Source of the DNA: Bifidobacterium psychraerophilum
Lineage (GTDB): Bacteria; Actinomycetota; Actinomycetes; Actinomycetales; Bifidobacteriaceae
DNA length: 64,000 nucleotides
NCBI RefSeq assembly: GCF_000741705.1
Contig: NZ_JGZI01000009.1
Span: forward strand, 620,001 to 684,000
Direction of reading: 5' to 3'
Below, one piece after another: positions 11,834 to 21,614 of this stretch; position 1 is the stretch's first letter, and each line of letters begins with the position of its first letter. A model generated the notes under the pieces. The model ran no database searches. It was not told the origin of the DNA and saw nothing but the letters and a program-made list of their open reading frames with translations. A program made the translations under genes and the position numbers.

Positions 11834-13693
11834 TCAGGCCAGACCGGAAAGGCTTTCGATCAGATCAGGATCGCGGGTGGCGCCCTTGTCGGCGGAACGG
11901 GCGAAGGCAGCATAGGCTTTGAGGGCCAGCGACACCTTGCGGTCGCGATGGGCGACATAGCCGTCACCGGCCTCGAGTTCCGCACGACGCTGGGCGAGTT
12001 GCTCATCACTCAGCTCGACGTTGATCGCACGGTTCGGTATATCGATGTTGATGATGTCGCCGTTCCTGATCAGTGCGATCGGTCCCTTGCTCGCCGCTTC
12101 AGGGGCCACATGCCCGATCGAGAGGCCCGAGGAGCCTCCGGAGTAACGGCCATCGGTGATCAGCGCCACATCCTTGCCGATGCCCTTGCCCTTGACGAAT
12201 GATGTCGGATAGAGCATCTCCTGCATGCCCGGGCCGCCTTTGGGGCCTTCGTAGCGGATGATGAGGGCCTGTCCCGGCTTCAGGGTGTTGTCCAGGATGA
12301 CCTTCACGGCCTCCTCCTGGGACTCCACCACAAGTGCGGGTCCGCGGAACTCCCAGATCTCCTTCGGCACGCCGGCGGTTTTCACCACGCAGCCGTCAGG
12401 TGCGAGGTTGCCGCGCAGAATCGCCAAGCCACCTTCCGTCACGGCAGGATGCGCCAGATCGTGGATGGCACCATGCTCACGGTCGGTGTCGAGGGTGTCG
12501 AATTCCTTGGACTGGTTCCACGGTTCGGGGGAGATGATGTGCCCGGGCGCCGCATGATACAGATCCTTGGCTTCGTCAATGCAGGTCTCCCGCATGATGT
12601 CCCAGTCATCCAGCTTCGCCTCAAGGCTCGGGTAATCGACTGAATGGGTGTCGCGATGCAGCACATCGCCGCGATCGAGCTCTCCGAGGATGCCGCAGAT
12701 GCCGCCGGCCCTGTGGATGTCGGAGATCTCCCATTCACCGGAGGGCGAGGCCTTGCAGATGCAGGGGACGGTATGCGAGATCCGTTCGATGTCGTTCAGG
12801 GTGAAGTCCACATCGGCGGATTGCGCCGCCGCCAGGATGTGCAGCACGGTGTTGGTCGAGCCACCCATCGCCACATCCATCGTCATCGCGTTCTCGAAGG
12901 CGTGCTTGGTGGCGATGGCGCGAGGTAGAACCGACTCGTCATCCTCGTGGTAGTACCTGTTGGCGATATCGACGATGACCCGTCCGGCCTTCTCGAAGAG
13001 GGAGCGGCGTGCGGTATGTGAGGCGAGTGTGGTGCCGTTGCCGGGAAGGGCGAGACCCAGGGCTTCGGCGAGGCAGTTCATCGAATTGGCGGTGAACATG
13101 CCGGCGCATGAACCACAGGTCGGGCACACGCTCTTTTCGAGTGCCAGCACATCATTGTCGTCCATCGTGTCATCGGCGGAGGCATACATGACGTCGATGA
13201 GGTCGGTGTTCTCCTTCACCGTGCCATCGGGCATCACCGTGGTGCCGGCCTCCATGGGGCCGCCGGAGACGAAAATCGTCGGGATGTTGAGACGGAGGGC
13301 CGCGAGCAGCATGCCCGGGGTGATCTTGTCGCAATTCGAGATGCATATCAAGGCATCGGCGCAGTGGGCGTTCGTCGAATATTCAACCGCATCCGCGATG
13401 ATGTCCCTGCTTGGCAGGGAGTAGAGCATACCTGTGTGCCCCATCGCGATACCGTCATCGACGGCGATGGTGTTGAATTCGCGGGGGATGCCACCGGCCT
13501 CTTTGACGGCCTGCGAAACCAGCCTGCCGACCTTGTTCAGATGGACATGACCCGGGACGAACTCGGAAAAGGAATTGGCAATGGCGACGATCGGCTTGCC
13601 GAAATCCTTCTCATCAACGCCGGCGGCCCTATACAAGGCGCGGGCTCCTGCGAACATTCGTCCATTCATTATTTTGGCTGATCTCATCTGCAT
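11834..13693 (-). CDS. ilvD: Dihydroxy-acid dehydratase
   Basis: Iron-sulfur enzyme that dehydrates dihydroxy-isovalerate and dihydroxy-methylvalerate in valine, isoleucine and leucine synthesis. The 619-residue product has the cluster cysteines ([30 protein letters not shown]), the Mg-carbamoyl-lysine region and the C-terminal domain with [18 protein letters not shown] and DGRYSGG. Starts at ATG 13693 (MQMRSAK) or 13687 (MRSAK) are both possible: GGAAG stands at better spacing for 13687, whereas 13693 fits the family N terminus as I remember it. It is transcribed away from rpoZ, and no other ilv gene is next to it. Confidence 0.96.
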   Translation of the reverse strand: MQMRSAKIMNGRMFAGARALYRAAGVDEKDFGKPIVAIANSFSEFVPGHVHLNKVGRLVSQAVKEAGGIPREFNTIAVDDGIAMGHTGMLYSLPSRDIIADAVEYSTNAHCADALICISNCDKITPGMLLAALRLNIPTIFVSGGPMEAGTTVMPDGTVKENTDLIDVMYASADDTMDDNDVLALEKSVCPTCGSCAGMFTANSMNCLAEALGLALPGNGTTLASHTARRSLFEKAGRVIVDIANRYYHEDDESVLPRAIATKHAFENAMTMDVAMGGSTNTVLHILAAAQSADVDFTLNDIERISHTVPCICKASPSGEWEISDIHRAGGICGILGELDRGDVLHRDTHSVDYPSLEAKLDDWDIMRETCIDEAKDLYHAAPGHIISPEPWNQSKEFDTLDTDREHGAIHDLAHPAVTEGGLAILRGNLAPDGCVVKTAGVPKEIWEFRGPALVVESQEEAVKVILDNTLKPGQALIIRYEGPKGGPGMQEMLYPTSFVKGKGIGKDVALITDGRYSGGSSGLSIGHVAPEAASKGPIALIRNGDIINIDIPNRAINVELSDEQLAQRRAELEAGDGYVAHRDRKVSLALKAYAAFARSADKGATRDPDLIESLSGLA

Positions 13694-13901
13694 GCTTCCA
13701 TTCAAGTGTGCATCGCCGACAGTATGCTGCTCAGGGCCGAATACTGGAACCCTGGGGGACTTTCATCGCCAGAAGCTGCTGGAAACGGTCGCTGATGGGC
13801 ATGATGCCGTGAAGGAAGACGAACGCTCCGGGACTTTTGCCGAGTAGGTGGCCCGTCCGGCCCATCTCATCAGAACACTCCGCAAAATCTCAACTACGCG
13901 G

Positions 13902-13907
13902 TATAAT
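13902..13907 (+). promoter_or_regulatory. -10 box of rpoZ promoter
   Basis: A perfect TATAAT, 42 bases upstream of the rpoZ start. The -35 position about 17 bases earlier (TCCGCA) is weak. The rest of the 256-base divergent region toward ilvD shows nothing else I can support. Confidence 0.6.
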
Positions 13908-13949
13908 CGCTTGGATTGAACGAACAGCATACATTGTATTGGAGAATAT

Positions 13950-14234
13950 ATGGCATTCGGTACCGAGCCAACACCTCAGGGATTTGTGGATCCGTCGATT
14001 GACGACCTTATGGAGCATGCTGATTCCAAGTACGCGCTCGCTATCTTCGCCGCGAAACGTGCACGCCAGATCAACTCCTACTTCACACAGCTCAATGAAG
14101 GCCTGCTCCAGAACGTGGGGCCCCTGGTGGAATACCAGAACCAGGAGAAGCCCTTGTCCATCGCTTTTCGCGAGATCAACGAAGGCCTGCTTGAGGAGAC
14201 CCTCGCAGAGGATGATCTGAGCGAAGGCAACTGA
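13950..14234 (+). CDS. rpoZ: RNA polymerase omega subunit
   Basis: Small subunit that helps assemble beta' into RNA polymerase. The 94-residue product begins with the actinobacterial-type N terminus and carries the conserved core: [20 protein letters not shown], then [10 protein letters not shown], and the C-terminal [12 protein letters not shown] segment. GGAGA lies just before ATG 13950. Placement ahead of metK and priA matches the common actinobacterial order gmk-rpoZ-metK-priA-fmt. Here ilvD and the exported-protein gene are inserted between gmk and rpoZ. Confidence 0.93.
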   Translation: MAFGTEPTPQGFVDPSIDDLMEHADSKYALAIFAAKRARQINSYFTQLNEGLLQNVGPLVEYQNQEKPLSIAFREINEGLLEETLAEDDLSEGN

Positions 14235-14288
14235 TCGCGGGATGCGGGTCTGAACACCCGCATATCCATTCCCGGCGTCACGTCGGTG

Positions 14289-14431
14289 GGCATGTCCCGC
14301 CGCGGGCGTCGTGGCTTTGTAAATATCAATGATCCGCGAACCGGCGCAGGAGCCGAGTAAGGTCCCCACCGCTTGGCGGATACGGCGCACTTGGTGCGCC
14401 GAAATCATATGGGGGTAAGAGGGGACATGCC
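14289..14431 (+). promoter_or_regulatory. Structured metK leader, candidate SAM-VI-type riboswitch
   Basis: Several helices can be drawn. CGGC/GCCG (14342-14345 with 14352-14355) comes first, followed by GAGTAAGGTCCCC. A 7-bp hairpin with a TTG loop follows (14384-14390 with 14394-14400). GTCCCC (14362-14367) is complementary to GGGGAC (14421-14426), which is the metK Shine-Dalgarno region. In addition GGCATGTCCC (14289-14298) is exactly complementary to 14422-14431, covering both Shine-Dalgarno and start codon. SAM-VI riboswitches are known upstream of metK in Bifidobacterium and act by hiding the Shine-Dalgarno; the assignment here is from position and folding logic, not a covariance search. 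Confidence 0.6.
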
Positions 14432-15635
14432 AGAACGACGTCTCATTTCAGCAGAATCCGTAACTGAAGGTCATCCGGACAAGGTCTGTGACCAGATATC
14501 GGATGCCATCCTGGACGATATGCTCGCTCAGGATCCGCACTCCCATGTGGCCGTCGAGACTTCGGCCACAACCGGACAGTTCTTCGTCTTCGGTGAGGTC
14601 AGTTCACAGGGGTACACCGACATACAGCACAAGGTCCGTTCCGTGCTCCGCAATATCGGATACACCAGTTCGGACATCGGCTTGGATGCCGACTCATGCG
14701 GCGTGCTGGTGGCGCTGGGAGAGCAGAGCGCCGAGATTCGTCAGGGCGTCGACCGTCTTTCCAAGGAGGAGGAATCGGCCGCCACGCGCGAAGAGCGTTA
14801 TGAATCCCAGGGTGCCGGCGATCAGGGCGTGATGTTCGGTTATGCCTGCGATGAGACCGACGTGCTGATGCCTCTGCCGATCTATCTGGCCCATCAGCTG
14901 GCGTACCGGCTGGCGCGGGTGCGCAAGGAAGGCATCGTCCCGCATCTTCGTCCGGACGGCAAGACCCAGGTGACCATCGAGTATGACGATGACAACCACC
15001 CACTGCGGGTGAACACGGTACTGGTCTCGACGCAGCATGACCCGGAAGTCGATCATGACTGGCTCAGCAATGAACTCCAGGAGCACGTGATCAAGCCGGT
15101 GCTCGACGAGGTATGCGGTGACGCCGTGGAGCATGAGGGATACCGTCTGCTGGTGAATCCGACGGGTTCGTTCATCCTCGGCGGTCCCGCGGCCGATGCG
15201 GGTTTGACCGGGCGTAAGATCATCGTCGATACCTATGGTGGTGCCGCGCATCATGGCGGCGGCGCCTTCTCGGGCAAGGATCCGAGCAAGGTCGACCGTT
15301 CGGCCGCCTACGCCGCACGGTGGGTTGCCAAGAACATCGTCGCCGCAGGATTGGCTCATCGTGTTGAGGTCCAGATCGCCTATGCCATCGGTGTCGCCGA
15401 CCCCGTCAGCATCAACGTCGAGACATACGGCACCGAGAACGGTGTCAGCAACGAGCAGATCCAGAAAGCCGTCCGCACGGTATTCGACCTGCGTCCGGCA
15501 GCGATCATCGACGAGCTCGATCTCCTCAGGCCAATCTATTCGAAGACCGCGGCCTATGGTCACTTCGGCCGCACCGATCCCGATTTCACCTGGGAGCAGA
15601 CTGATAAGGTTGAGGCATTGAAGGCTGCGGTCTGA
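14427..15635 (+). CDS. metK: S-adenosylmethionine synthetase
   Basis: Makes SAM from methionine and ATP. The 402-residue protein has the signature [15 protein letters not shown], the P-loop-like [16 protein letters not shown] and the N-terminal [19 protein letters not shown] 14427 follows AGAGGGGA and gives the standard start [12 protein letters not shown]; an upstream open frame to 14373 runs through the leader structure and is not coding. Regulation by SAM through the leader is likely. A terminator-like hairpin follows before priA. Confidence 0.97.
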   Translation: MPERRLISAESVTEGHPDKVCDQISDAILDDMLAQDPHSHVAVETSATTGQFFVFGEVSSQGYTDIQHKVRSVLRNIGYTSSDIGLDADSCGVLVALGEQSAEIRQGVDRLSKEEESAATREERYESQGAGDQGVMFGYACDETDVLMPLPIYLAHQLAYRLARVRKEGIVPHLRPDGKTQVTIEYDDDNHPLRVNTVLVSTQHDPEVDHDWLSNELQEHVIKPVLDEVCGDAVEHEGYRLLVNPTGSFILGGPAADAGLTGRKIIVDTYGGAAHHGGGAFSGKDPSKVDRSAAYAARWVAKNIVAAGLAHRVEVQIAYAIGVADPVSINVETYGTENGVSNEQIQKAVRTVFDLRPAAIIDELDLLRPIYSKTAAYGHFGRTDPDFTWEQTDKVEALKAAV

Positions 15636-15654
15636 GTCGCGATTCCTGACTGCG

Positions 15655-15728
15655 GCATCCGCTTTGCCGATGGCGAAGCGCACAGGATGCGTCGAATATC
15701 ATGGCACCGTGCCCGTCAGGGCACGGTG
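15655..15728 (+). terminator. Hairpins after metK
   Basis: A nested stem (GCATCC 15655-15660 with GGATGC 15685-15690, enclosing CGCTT/AAGCG) is followed by a perfect 10-bp stem (15705-15714 with 15719-15728) with a GTCA loop. No long T run follows, so termination may be partial before priA, 50 bases on. Confidence 0.6.
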
Positions 15729-15778
15729 AACGTGTTCCTGGGCACCGAAAACGGCGCTGAAGATACTGAAAGTAGATC

Positions 15779-18022
15779 ATGATGAGCAGCTCGGATGCGC
15801 AGCAGCCGGCGCTTGACGGACTGGCGCCACCAAAGAGGCGCAAACGTACCTCGGCGACCCGGATTCCGGCGCAGCATGATCCGATCGCGCAGGTGGTGCT
15901 CGATGTGCAGGCCACCCATCTCGGCCGTACCTTCGATTACCTGATCCAGAGCAAGGACGACGAAGCCGTGCGGCCCGGCGTCCTGATCCGTGTCCGTTTC
16001 GCGGGACGTCTGATCAACGGCATCGTCTGGAACAGGGTCGCTTCCAGTGCCACGCCACGGTCATCCCTGCGATACATCGAGCGGGTGATGTCCCCGAACG
16101 CCCTCGTTTCCGAACAGATGCGCCAGGACATCACCGACATAGCCGATGCCTACGGCGGCACGCGGGCGAATATCCTTCGTCTTGCTGTACCCCCACGGGT
16201 CGCCCGCATCGACGACGAGCAGCGCCTCCTCATGATGCCGGGATCGCGAAGGGACACGACTGCGCTCAACGAGGTCACGCTCGCCTGGCATAGGCGGGAA
16301 TCGGAACGTGTCGCCGCGTCCTATGAATCGGCAGGGGCGCTGAGCCAGGGGATTGCAGGCAATGCATTCTCCGCTTTCGTCCTCGACACACTTCCGGGGC
16401 CGCTCCAATGGGCGCACGATGCCGGCTGGCTGGTGTTGGAGGCTTTGCGCGCCGGGAAATCGGCCGTGCTGGTCCTGCCGGATGTCAGAACCCTGCATGA
16501 GATGGCGGAGGTCCTTGAATCCGCAGGCATGAGGGCCTTCGGGCCCGGTAAGGTCCATCAATCGGCATGGACCGGTGATTTCGTGTGTCTGGGCAGCTCG
16601 ATGCCACCGGCCGAGCGGTACCGGTCGTATCTCGCCTTGGCCACTGGGCAGGTCCGCTGTGTGATCGGCACCCGGGCCGCGATGTACGCGCCGGTGGAAG
16701 GACCCGCGTTATTCGCCATCGTCGACGATGGTGTCTATCAGAACGCCGATGGGCATATGCCCTACGCCAATGCCCGGGGAGTGCAGCGGCTGCGCGCGAT
16801 GAACCATCATGGCAGCTTCGTCGCGATCTCCTTCGCACGCAGTCCGGTGAGCCAGTGGGAAAGCGAGGTGTCCCGCAGCAACAGCTCCCCGGTCACCGGG
16901 CCGAGCCGCCCGATCAGGGGACTGCCCGCCGTGGTGAAAGACAGCACCCCGTGGATCAGGTGGCTGAATCGTGAGGAGCTGTCACGTCTGGCTGACCCCA
17001 CCATCGGGGCGCGGGTGCCGCATACCGCCGTCAGTGTGCTCAACAAGGCACTGCAATTGGGGCCGGTGCTGCTTTCGGTGCCGCATGACGGGGTGACCCA
17101 GGTGCTCAGCTGTGCGAAATGCCACCGCAGGGCGCAGTGCCCGAGGTGCACCGGACCTTTGCAAGCCCGGTCCTCGGGGGCTCCACGATGCCTGTGGTGC
17201 GGGGCTTCGGCCGTCGACTGGCGGTGTTCCCATTGCTCGGCGGATCGCTTGCAGGTCATACGCGTGGGTGCCGCCGGTACCGCCGCCGAACTGCGGCAAT
17301 TGTTCCGCCATGTTCCGCAGGTGATCTCCACACCGCATCAGCCCAGAGGCATCGTGGAGGAGATATCGGACAAGGCGCAGATCGTCATCGCCACCCCCGG
17401 TGCCGAACCGCATGTGCGCTCGGCCGTGGGCGACGGCCTACACGCCGGTTACCGCGCCGTCGCGATACTCGATGCGTGGACGGGACTGTACGCGCCTGGT
17501 ATCGACGCCCGCATCGACACCTTGGATACATGGATGAGAACCGTGGCGCAATGCCTGCCGCGCAGCAAGGGAGGCCAGGCTTTGCTGATCGGCGAGGCCG
17601 ACCCTGCCTGCGCCCAATCCCTGATGACATGGAATCCCGCCGTCCTGGCCGCCAAGGAGCTGCAGGACCGGTCGGAGACATGCATGCCTCCCATCGCCGC
17701 CTCGGCATGCCTGTGGGGTGGCAGGGAGGCCGTGATGCAGACCCTGCAGGAGATCGGCGTGCTCGGAGGTGATTACGCGCTCATCGAACATGACGGTGAG
17801 GCATTGCCCGCATTCCTTGGCCCCGTGCCGATACCCCAACCCAGAACCATCGGTGCGAGGCAACTCGAAGGCGCTGACGACCGGGTGCGTGTTCTGGTAC
17901 GTGTCACCCCGGAGCATCGTGACGAGCTGGCGCGGCGTCTGCGGACGGCCATTGGCCGTCATATGGCCTCGCGGGACAGGCAGGAATTGCGATTCCAGAT
18001 GGACCCGAAGAACCTGATCTGA
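15779..18022 (+). CDS. priA: Primosomal protein PriA, actinobacterial form without helicase ATP site
   Basis: Replication-restart initiator that recognises stalled forks. The 747-residue product has the N-terminal DNA-binding region (PIAQVVLDVQATHLGRTFDYL), the superfamily 2 fold, and eight cysteines arranged as zinc pairs between about residues 442 and 485 (CAKC, CPRC, CLWC, CSHC). The normal Walker A GxTGSGKT is replaced by a stretch around HDAGWLVLEALRAGKSA, and the DEEH box by IVDDGVYQ. Loss of these motifs is known in actinobacterial PriA and means no helicase activity is expected. The Shine-Dalgarno of ATG 15779 is weak; ATG 15782 is equally possible. Confidence 0.88.
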   Translation: MMSSSDAQQPALDGLAPPKRRKRTSATRIPAQHDPIAQVVLDVQATHLGRTFDYLIQSKDDEAVRPGVLIRVRFAGRLINGIVWNRVASSATPRSSLRYIERVMSPNALVSEQMRQDITDIADAYGGTRANILRLAVPPRVARIDDEQRLLMMPGSRRDTTALNEVTLAWHRRESERVAASYESAGALSQGIAGNAFSAFVLDTLPGPLQWAHDAGWLVLEALRAGKSAVLVLPDVRTLHEMAEVLESAGMRAFGPGKVHQSAWTGDFVCLGSSMPPAERYRSYLALATGQVRCVIGTRAAMYAPVEGPALFAIVDDGVYQNADGHMPYANARGVQRLRAMNHHGSFVAISFARSPVSQWESEVSRSNSSPVTGPSRPIRGLPAVVKDSTPWIRWLNREELSRLADPTIGARVPHTAVSVLNKALQLGPVLLSVPHDGVTQVLSCAKCHRRAQCPRCTGPLQARSSGAPRCLWCGASAVDWRCSHCSADRLQVIRVGAAGTAAELRQLFRHVPQVISTPHQPRGIVEEISDKAQIVIATPGAEPHVRSAVGDGLHAGYRAVAILDAWTGLYAPGIDARIDTLDTWMRTVAQCLPRSKGGQALLIGEADPACAQSLMTWNPAVLAAKELQDRSETCMPPIAASACLWGGREAVMQTLQEIGVLGGDYALIEHDGEALPAFLGPVPIPQPRTIGARQLEGADDRVRVLVRVTPEHRDELARRLRTAIGRHMASRDRQELRFQMDPKNLI

Positions 18023-18142
18023 GTCACGACTGCGTGACGGGGGCAGGACGCTTCACCTAGACTGTACGAATAGACTGTTCGCAGAGACGACGCAGGCGGA
18101 TCATCGGGATGATCCGATGTGCAGACAATGGAAAGGGATGTT

Positions 18143-18847
18143 ATGAAGGGCTGGCCCAATGAACCGGATATGGAGAACGATGTCATCATCGCCGAAGGCA
18201 ATGCGGCATCGGCGGCGGGCAATCCGATCAGCGATGTGATCTTTGATTTCGGCAATGTGCTGGTGTACTGGGATCCGGCCGCCGTGATGATCAGCAGATA
18301 TTCGGAGGAAAGCATCGAACGCTTTCTCGACAATGACATCTCGGGCTTCTATGACGCCAATGACCGTCTTGACGGAGGCGACAGTTGCGATGAGACCGTG
18401 GCGTGGCTGCGTGAGACCAGAGGCGACCACTGGGCGGACATGTTCCGCTTCTACTGCGACAACTTCGTCGATTCACAGACCGGCGTGGTGCCGGGCTCGC
18501 GCAAGTTGATCGAGGATCTCAAGGCCGTGGGCATCCATACATGGGGTCTGTCGAACTGGTCCGCGGAACTGTTCCCGATCGCCTGGGAACGCCATGAGAT
18601 ATTGCACTCCCTTGACGGCAAGGTCGTTTCGGGTCCCATCAAACTGCGCAAGCCCGGTGTGGAGATCTACCGCTACCTGCTCGATCGTTTCGGCATCGAT
18701 CCGATCAAATCGGTGTTCATCGACGATAAGGCGATGAACATCGTCGGCGCCAATGAGGCGGGCATCCGAGGCATCCGCTTCACGGATCCGTACAAACTCA
18801 GGGCCCTGCTGATCGAATCGGGCATTGATATCCCGGCGGTGCAGTGA
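18143..18847 (+). CDS. HAD-superfamily hydrolase (subfamily IA)
   Basis: A 234-residue haloacid-dehalogenase-type phosphatase. Motif I is FDFGNVLV, with the first Asp as nucleophile and Gly in place of the usual second Asp. Motif II is LSNWS, motif III is in the KPGVEIYRYLLDRFG stretch, and motif IV is FIDDKAMNI. The same motif I variant (DFGNVL) is seen in YihX-type sugar phosphatases, so the second Asp may not be essential to its reaction; the substrate cannot be told. ATG 18143 has AAGGGA 5 bases upstream and is better than GTG 18119 or ATG 18128. It lies between priA and fmt. Confidence 0.85.
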   Translation: MKGWPNEPDMENDVIIAEGNAASAAGNPISDVIFDFGNVLVYWDPAAVMISRYSEESIERFLDNDISGFYDANDRLDGGDSCDETVAWLRETRGDHWADMFRFYCDNFVDSQTGVVPGSRKLIEDLKAVGIHTWGLSNWSAELFPIAWERHEILHSLDGKVVSGPIKLRKPGVEIYRYLLDRFGIDPIKSVFIDDKAMNIVGANEAGIRGIRFTDPYKLRALLIESGIDIPAVQ

Positions 18848-18933
18848 GCGCCGCCAGAGGAGCAGCATCCGTGGTGCCGGGCTTGCGATGATTCGCATCC
18901 CATGTGGAATAGTGTTTGGAGGGTTTGCAGACG

Positions 18934-19896
18934 ATGAAGCTGTTATTCGCAGGAACACCGGATGTCGCGGTGCCGTCGCTACGTGCGCTGGCCGCCGATA
19001 CCGAGCATTTCGAGGTCGTTGCCGTACTCACGCGTCCTGATGCGCCTCAGGGACGGGGTCGGCGTTTGATGCCCAGCCCGGTCAAGCAGGCGGCGATTGA
19101 ACTGGGCATTCCGGTGATCGAGTCCGATCCGAAACAGCCCGGATTCGTCGATGAGCTTCGTGAGACGGGTGCGCAGATGGCGGCCGTTGTGGCCTACGGC
19201 AAGATTCTGAAGCAAGGTGTTCTGGATGCCTTGGAGCATGGTTGGTTCAACCTCCATTTCTCCCTGCTGCCTCAGTGGAGGGGGGCCGCGCCGGTGCAGC
19301 GCGCCATATGGTCCGGTGACACGCTGAGCGGTGCCACGGTGTTCCGCATCACCGCGGGCATGGACACCGGGCCGATCATCGCCCAATCCACGGTGGAGAT
19401 CGGGATGCATGAGACGGCGGGGGAGTTGTTGGAACGTTTGGCGCAGGACGGTTCACAGCTGCTGCAGATGGCGTTGAGAACGGTTGTGGACGGCACGGCT
19501 CTGCCCATCGAGCAGCCACAAGGTGCCTATGAGCGTGCTGAGAAGATCACGGTTGCGGATGCCCATATCAGATTCGAGGCGCCCGCATTCGCCGTCGACC
19601 GTCAGATTCGTGCATGCACACCCGAGCCGGGGGCCTGGTGCGAGCTGGTCTCCTCACAGGATGCGGCGGGAATGACGCTGCACGTGCTGCAGGGGAGCAT
19701 CGCCGATCAGAACGAGCCTCAGCTGCCCGAACAGTTGCCACCCGGTCATCTGGCGGTTTCCAAACAACATGTGTGGGTGGGGACGCTCACCGGGGCATAC
19801 GAGTTGATCAGCGTGAAGCCACAGGGCAAGCGTGGCATGAAGGCGGCCGATTGGGCACGTGGGGCGCTTCTCGGCCCGGATGCGCGCTGCCGCTGA
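18934..19896 (+). CDS. fmt: Methionyl-tRNA formyltransferase
   Basis: Formylates initiator Met-tRNA using 10-formyl-THF. The 320-residue protein starts MKLLFAGTPDVAVPSLRAL. It has the catalytic signature HFSLLPQWRGAAPVQRAI with the conserved Asn upstream and the Asp in GMDTGPI, and a C-terminal OB-like domain including the VKPQGKRGMKAADWARG stretch. GGAGGG (18918-18923) lies about 10 bases before ATG 18934. No def (peptide deformylase) gene is next to it in the window. It converges on serB with a shared hairpin. Confidence 0.96.
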   Translation: MKLLFAGTPDVAVPSLRALAADTEHFEVVAVLTRPDAPQGRGRRLMPSPVKQAAIELGIPVIESDPKQPGFVDELRETGAQMAAVVAYGKILKQGVLDALEHGWFNLHFSLLPQWRGAAPVQRAIWSGDTLSGATVFRITAGMDTGPIIAQSTVEIGMHETAGELLERLAQDGSQLLQMALRTVVDGTALPIEQPQGAYERAEKITVADAHIRFEAPAFAVDRQIRACTPEPGAWCELVSSQDAAGMTLHVLQGSIADQNEPQLPEQLPPGHLAVSKQHVWVGTLTGAYELISVKPQGKRGMKAADWARGALLGPDARCR

Positions 19897-19949
19897 CTCT
19901 CCCGCCGGGCAGGGTGGCACCCTGAATCGAAGACGGCAGGGCGGGAGAG
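19897..19949. terminator. Branched hairpin between fmt and serB
   Basis: CTCTCCCGCC (19897-19906) begins right after the fmt stop and pairs perfectly with 19940-19949. Inside the loop a second stem, CAGGGT/ACCCTG (19910-19915 with 19919-19924), can form. The position between convergent genes supports a two-way terminator. Confidence 0.7.
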
Positions 19950-19974
19950 GGCGCCCGGGAGCATCCCGGCAGCG

Positions 19975-20667
19975 TCACACGCCGGCCCTATCGAACAGGC
20001 GGTCGTGCTCGTCAATGATGGAGATCACCTGCATCAGGTCACGTTGCGTGATCGCATAGTGGGCGGCCTGCTGCACAGCGGGCTTGGCGCAGAAGGCTAT
20101 GCCTATCCCCGCGGCTTCGATCATCGGGATATCGTTGGCGCCGTCGCCTATCGCCACGGTCCGCGACATCGCGACCCCGTCCTCCTCGGCCCATTGATGC
20201 AGGGATTCGAGCTTGGTGGACTTCGTCACCACGGTGCCGACGGTTTTGCCGGTCAAGGTGCCGTCGAGGATCTCCAGGCCATTGGCGAGACTGTGGTCGA
20301 TGTGGGCCTCGGCCACCAGGCGGTTCACGAGTTCGCTGAAGCCTCCGGAAACGACCCCGACCTTCCATCCACGGCTGTGGGCGGTGTCGATCATGGCAAG
20401 GGCGCCTTTGGTGAAGTGAATCTTCGCGTAGACCTCATCCAACACGCTCGCGGGCATGCCTTCGAGCAGCCCGACGCGTTCGGCCAGAGCGGCTTTGAAA
20501 TCCAGCTCACCGAGCATCGCACGCCGTGTGATCTGGGCTATGCACTCGCCTGATCCGGCGGCCTGGCCGAGCATATCAATGACTTCCTCGTCGATCAATG
20601 TGGAGTCGACATCCATTACCAGCAGTCTCTTGGACTCGTGCGAAGCTTGCAAATTTTCATCAGCCAT
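19975..20667 (-). CDS. serB: Phosphoserine phosphatase
   Basis: HAD-superfamily enzyme for the last step of serine synthesis. The 230-residue protein has motif I MDVDSTLIDEE, motif II GVVSGGFSE, the Lys of motif III in TKSTKLESL, and motif IV GDGANDIPM, all as expected for SerB. It lacks the N-terminal ACT domain found in some actinobacterial SerB proteins. ATG 20667 has GAAGG only one base upstream, too close for a normal Shine-Dalgarno, while GACAAT stands seven bases before the start, so a leaderless mRNA is possible. The start is only 29 bases from the divergent DedA gene. Confidence 0.94.
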   Translation of the reverse strand: MADENLQASHESKRLLVMDVDSTLIDEEVIDMLGQAAGSGECIAQITRRAMLGELDFKAALAERVGLLEGMPASVLDEVYAKIHFTKGALAMIDTAHSRGWKVGVVSGGFSELVNRLVAEAHIDHSLANGLEILDGTLTGKTVGTVVTKSTKLESLHQWAEEDGVAMSRTVAIGDGANDIPMIEAAGIGIAFCAKPAVQQAAHYAITQRDLMQVISIIDEHDRLFDRAGV

Positions 20668-20696
20668 GCCTTCGATTGTCTGAAATCGCTGGGACA

Positions 20697-21614
20697 ATGG
20701 CCAACATGAATCCAGACGCACTAGTCCTGGCCGCGCCTGTCTGCACAACAGGTGAAACCGGCATCATCGGTGCAATGACCAATTGGCTGGTCGAATTAAT
20801 GGAGCAGGCGGGCGGCATAGGGGTGGGCGCCGCCATAGCTCTCGAATCAATATTCCCTCCCATTCCCAGCGAGATCATCCTGCCGCTTGCCGGTTTTACG
20901 GCCGCACGCGGCAGACTCTCCCTGCTTGAGGCGATCATCTGGGCCACCATCGGTTCGATCGTCGGTGCCTGGGTGCTGTACGGCGTGTCACGCCTGATCG
21001 GTTTGGAGACGATCAACAGGATCGCAGACAAGATTCCAGGCACCAGTCGCCAGGACATCGAGAAGGCCGACCGCTGGTTCCAGCGTTACGGCACATGGTC
21101 CGTTCTCTTCGGGCGCATCATACCGATTGTCCGTTCACTGATATCGATTCCCGCAGGTTTGAACAAGATGGGCTTCCTACGGTTCACGGGGTGGACCCTG
21201 CTGGGATCCGCGGTGTGGAACAGCCTGCTGATCGGCCTTGGATATGTGCTGGGCGGGCAGTGGTGTTCGATTCTGGGCGTGCTGAGCATCTTCGAGAATA
21301 TCGTCATGGTCGCTATCGCCCTTGGAATACTCCTGCTGATTGGGCGTTGGGTGCGTAATCTTGTTCAGGAGAAGCGAAATCCGAAACAGCCGGATGATGC
21401 GGCTGTCGATATGCGTGCTGAAGAGCACTCCGCCACGGAGTCCGTTATGGATGACGGCAGTGGTGTTGCGGCAACTCGTATTGATACGGTGCGGGAGGAC
21501 GGCATCGCAGCGACGGAGCCGGCTGATCGGAATGAGCGGGCTGATCGAAGCGAGCGGTCGCAGGGACAAGACGATGGGAGCGGTAACGGTGGAAGAGACA
21601 CGGGCGGTGCCTGA
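20697..21614 (+). CDS. DedA/SNARE-associated family membrane protein
   Basis: A 305-residue integral membrane protein. The DedA core spans about residues 30-215, with the acidic motif ESIFPPIPSEIILPLAGF, a glycine-rich helix around GSIVGAWVLYGVSRLIG, and the conserved Arg motif GRIIPIVRSLISIPAG. DedA proteins are linked to undecaprenyl-phosphate or phospholipid translocation; the specific substrate here is unknown. The last 80 residues are a charged, low-complexity cytoplasmic tail. The start could be ATG 20697, 20706 or a later one; none has a strong Shine-Dalgarno. The 3' end overlaps the start of the ARC gene. Confidence 0.87.
   Translation: MANMNPDALVLAAPVCTTGETGIIGAMTNWLVELMEQAGGIGVGAAIALESIFPPIPSEIILPLAGFTAARGRLSLLEAIIWATIGSIVGAWVLYGVSRLIGLETINRIADKIPGTSRQDIEKADRWFQRYGTWSVLFGRIIPIVRSLISIPAGLNKMGFLRFTGWTLLGSAVWNSLLIGLGYVLGGQWCSILGVLSIFENIVMVAIALGILLLIGRWVRNLVQEKRNPKQPDDAAVDMRAEEHSATESVMDDGSGVAATRIDTVREDGIAATEPADRNERADRSERSQGQDDGSGNGGRDTGGA

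Noticed and set aside
13731-13802. 23-codon minus-strand frame upstream of ilvD as a possible attenuation leader peptide
   Set aside because: It is not rich in Leu, Ile or Val codons, has no Shine-Dalgarno, and no terminator/antiterminator pair follows.
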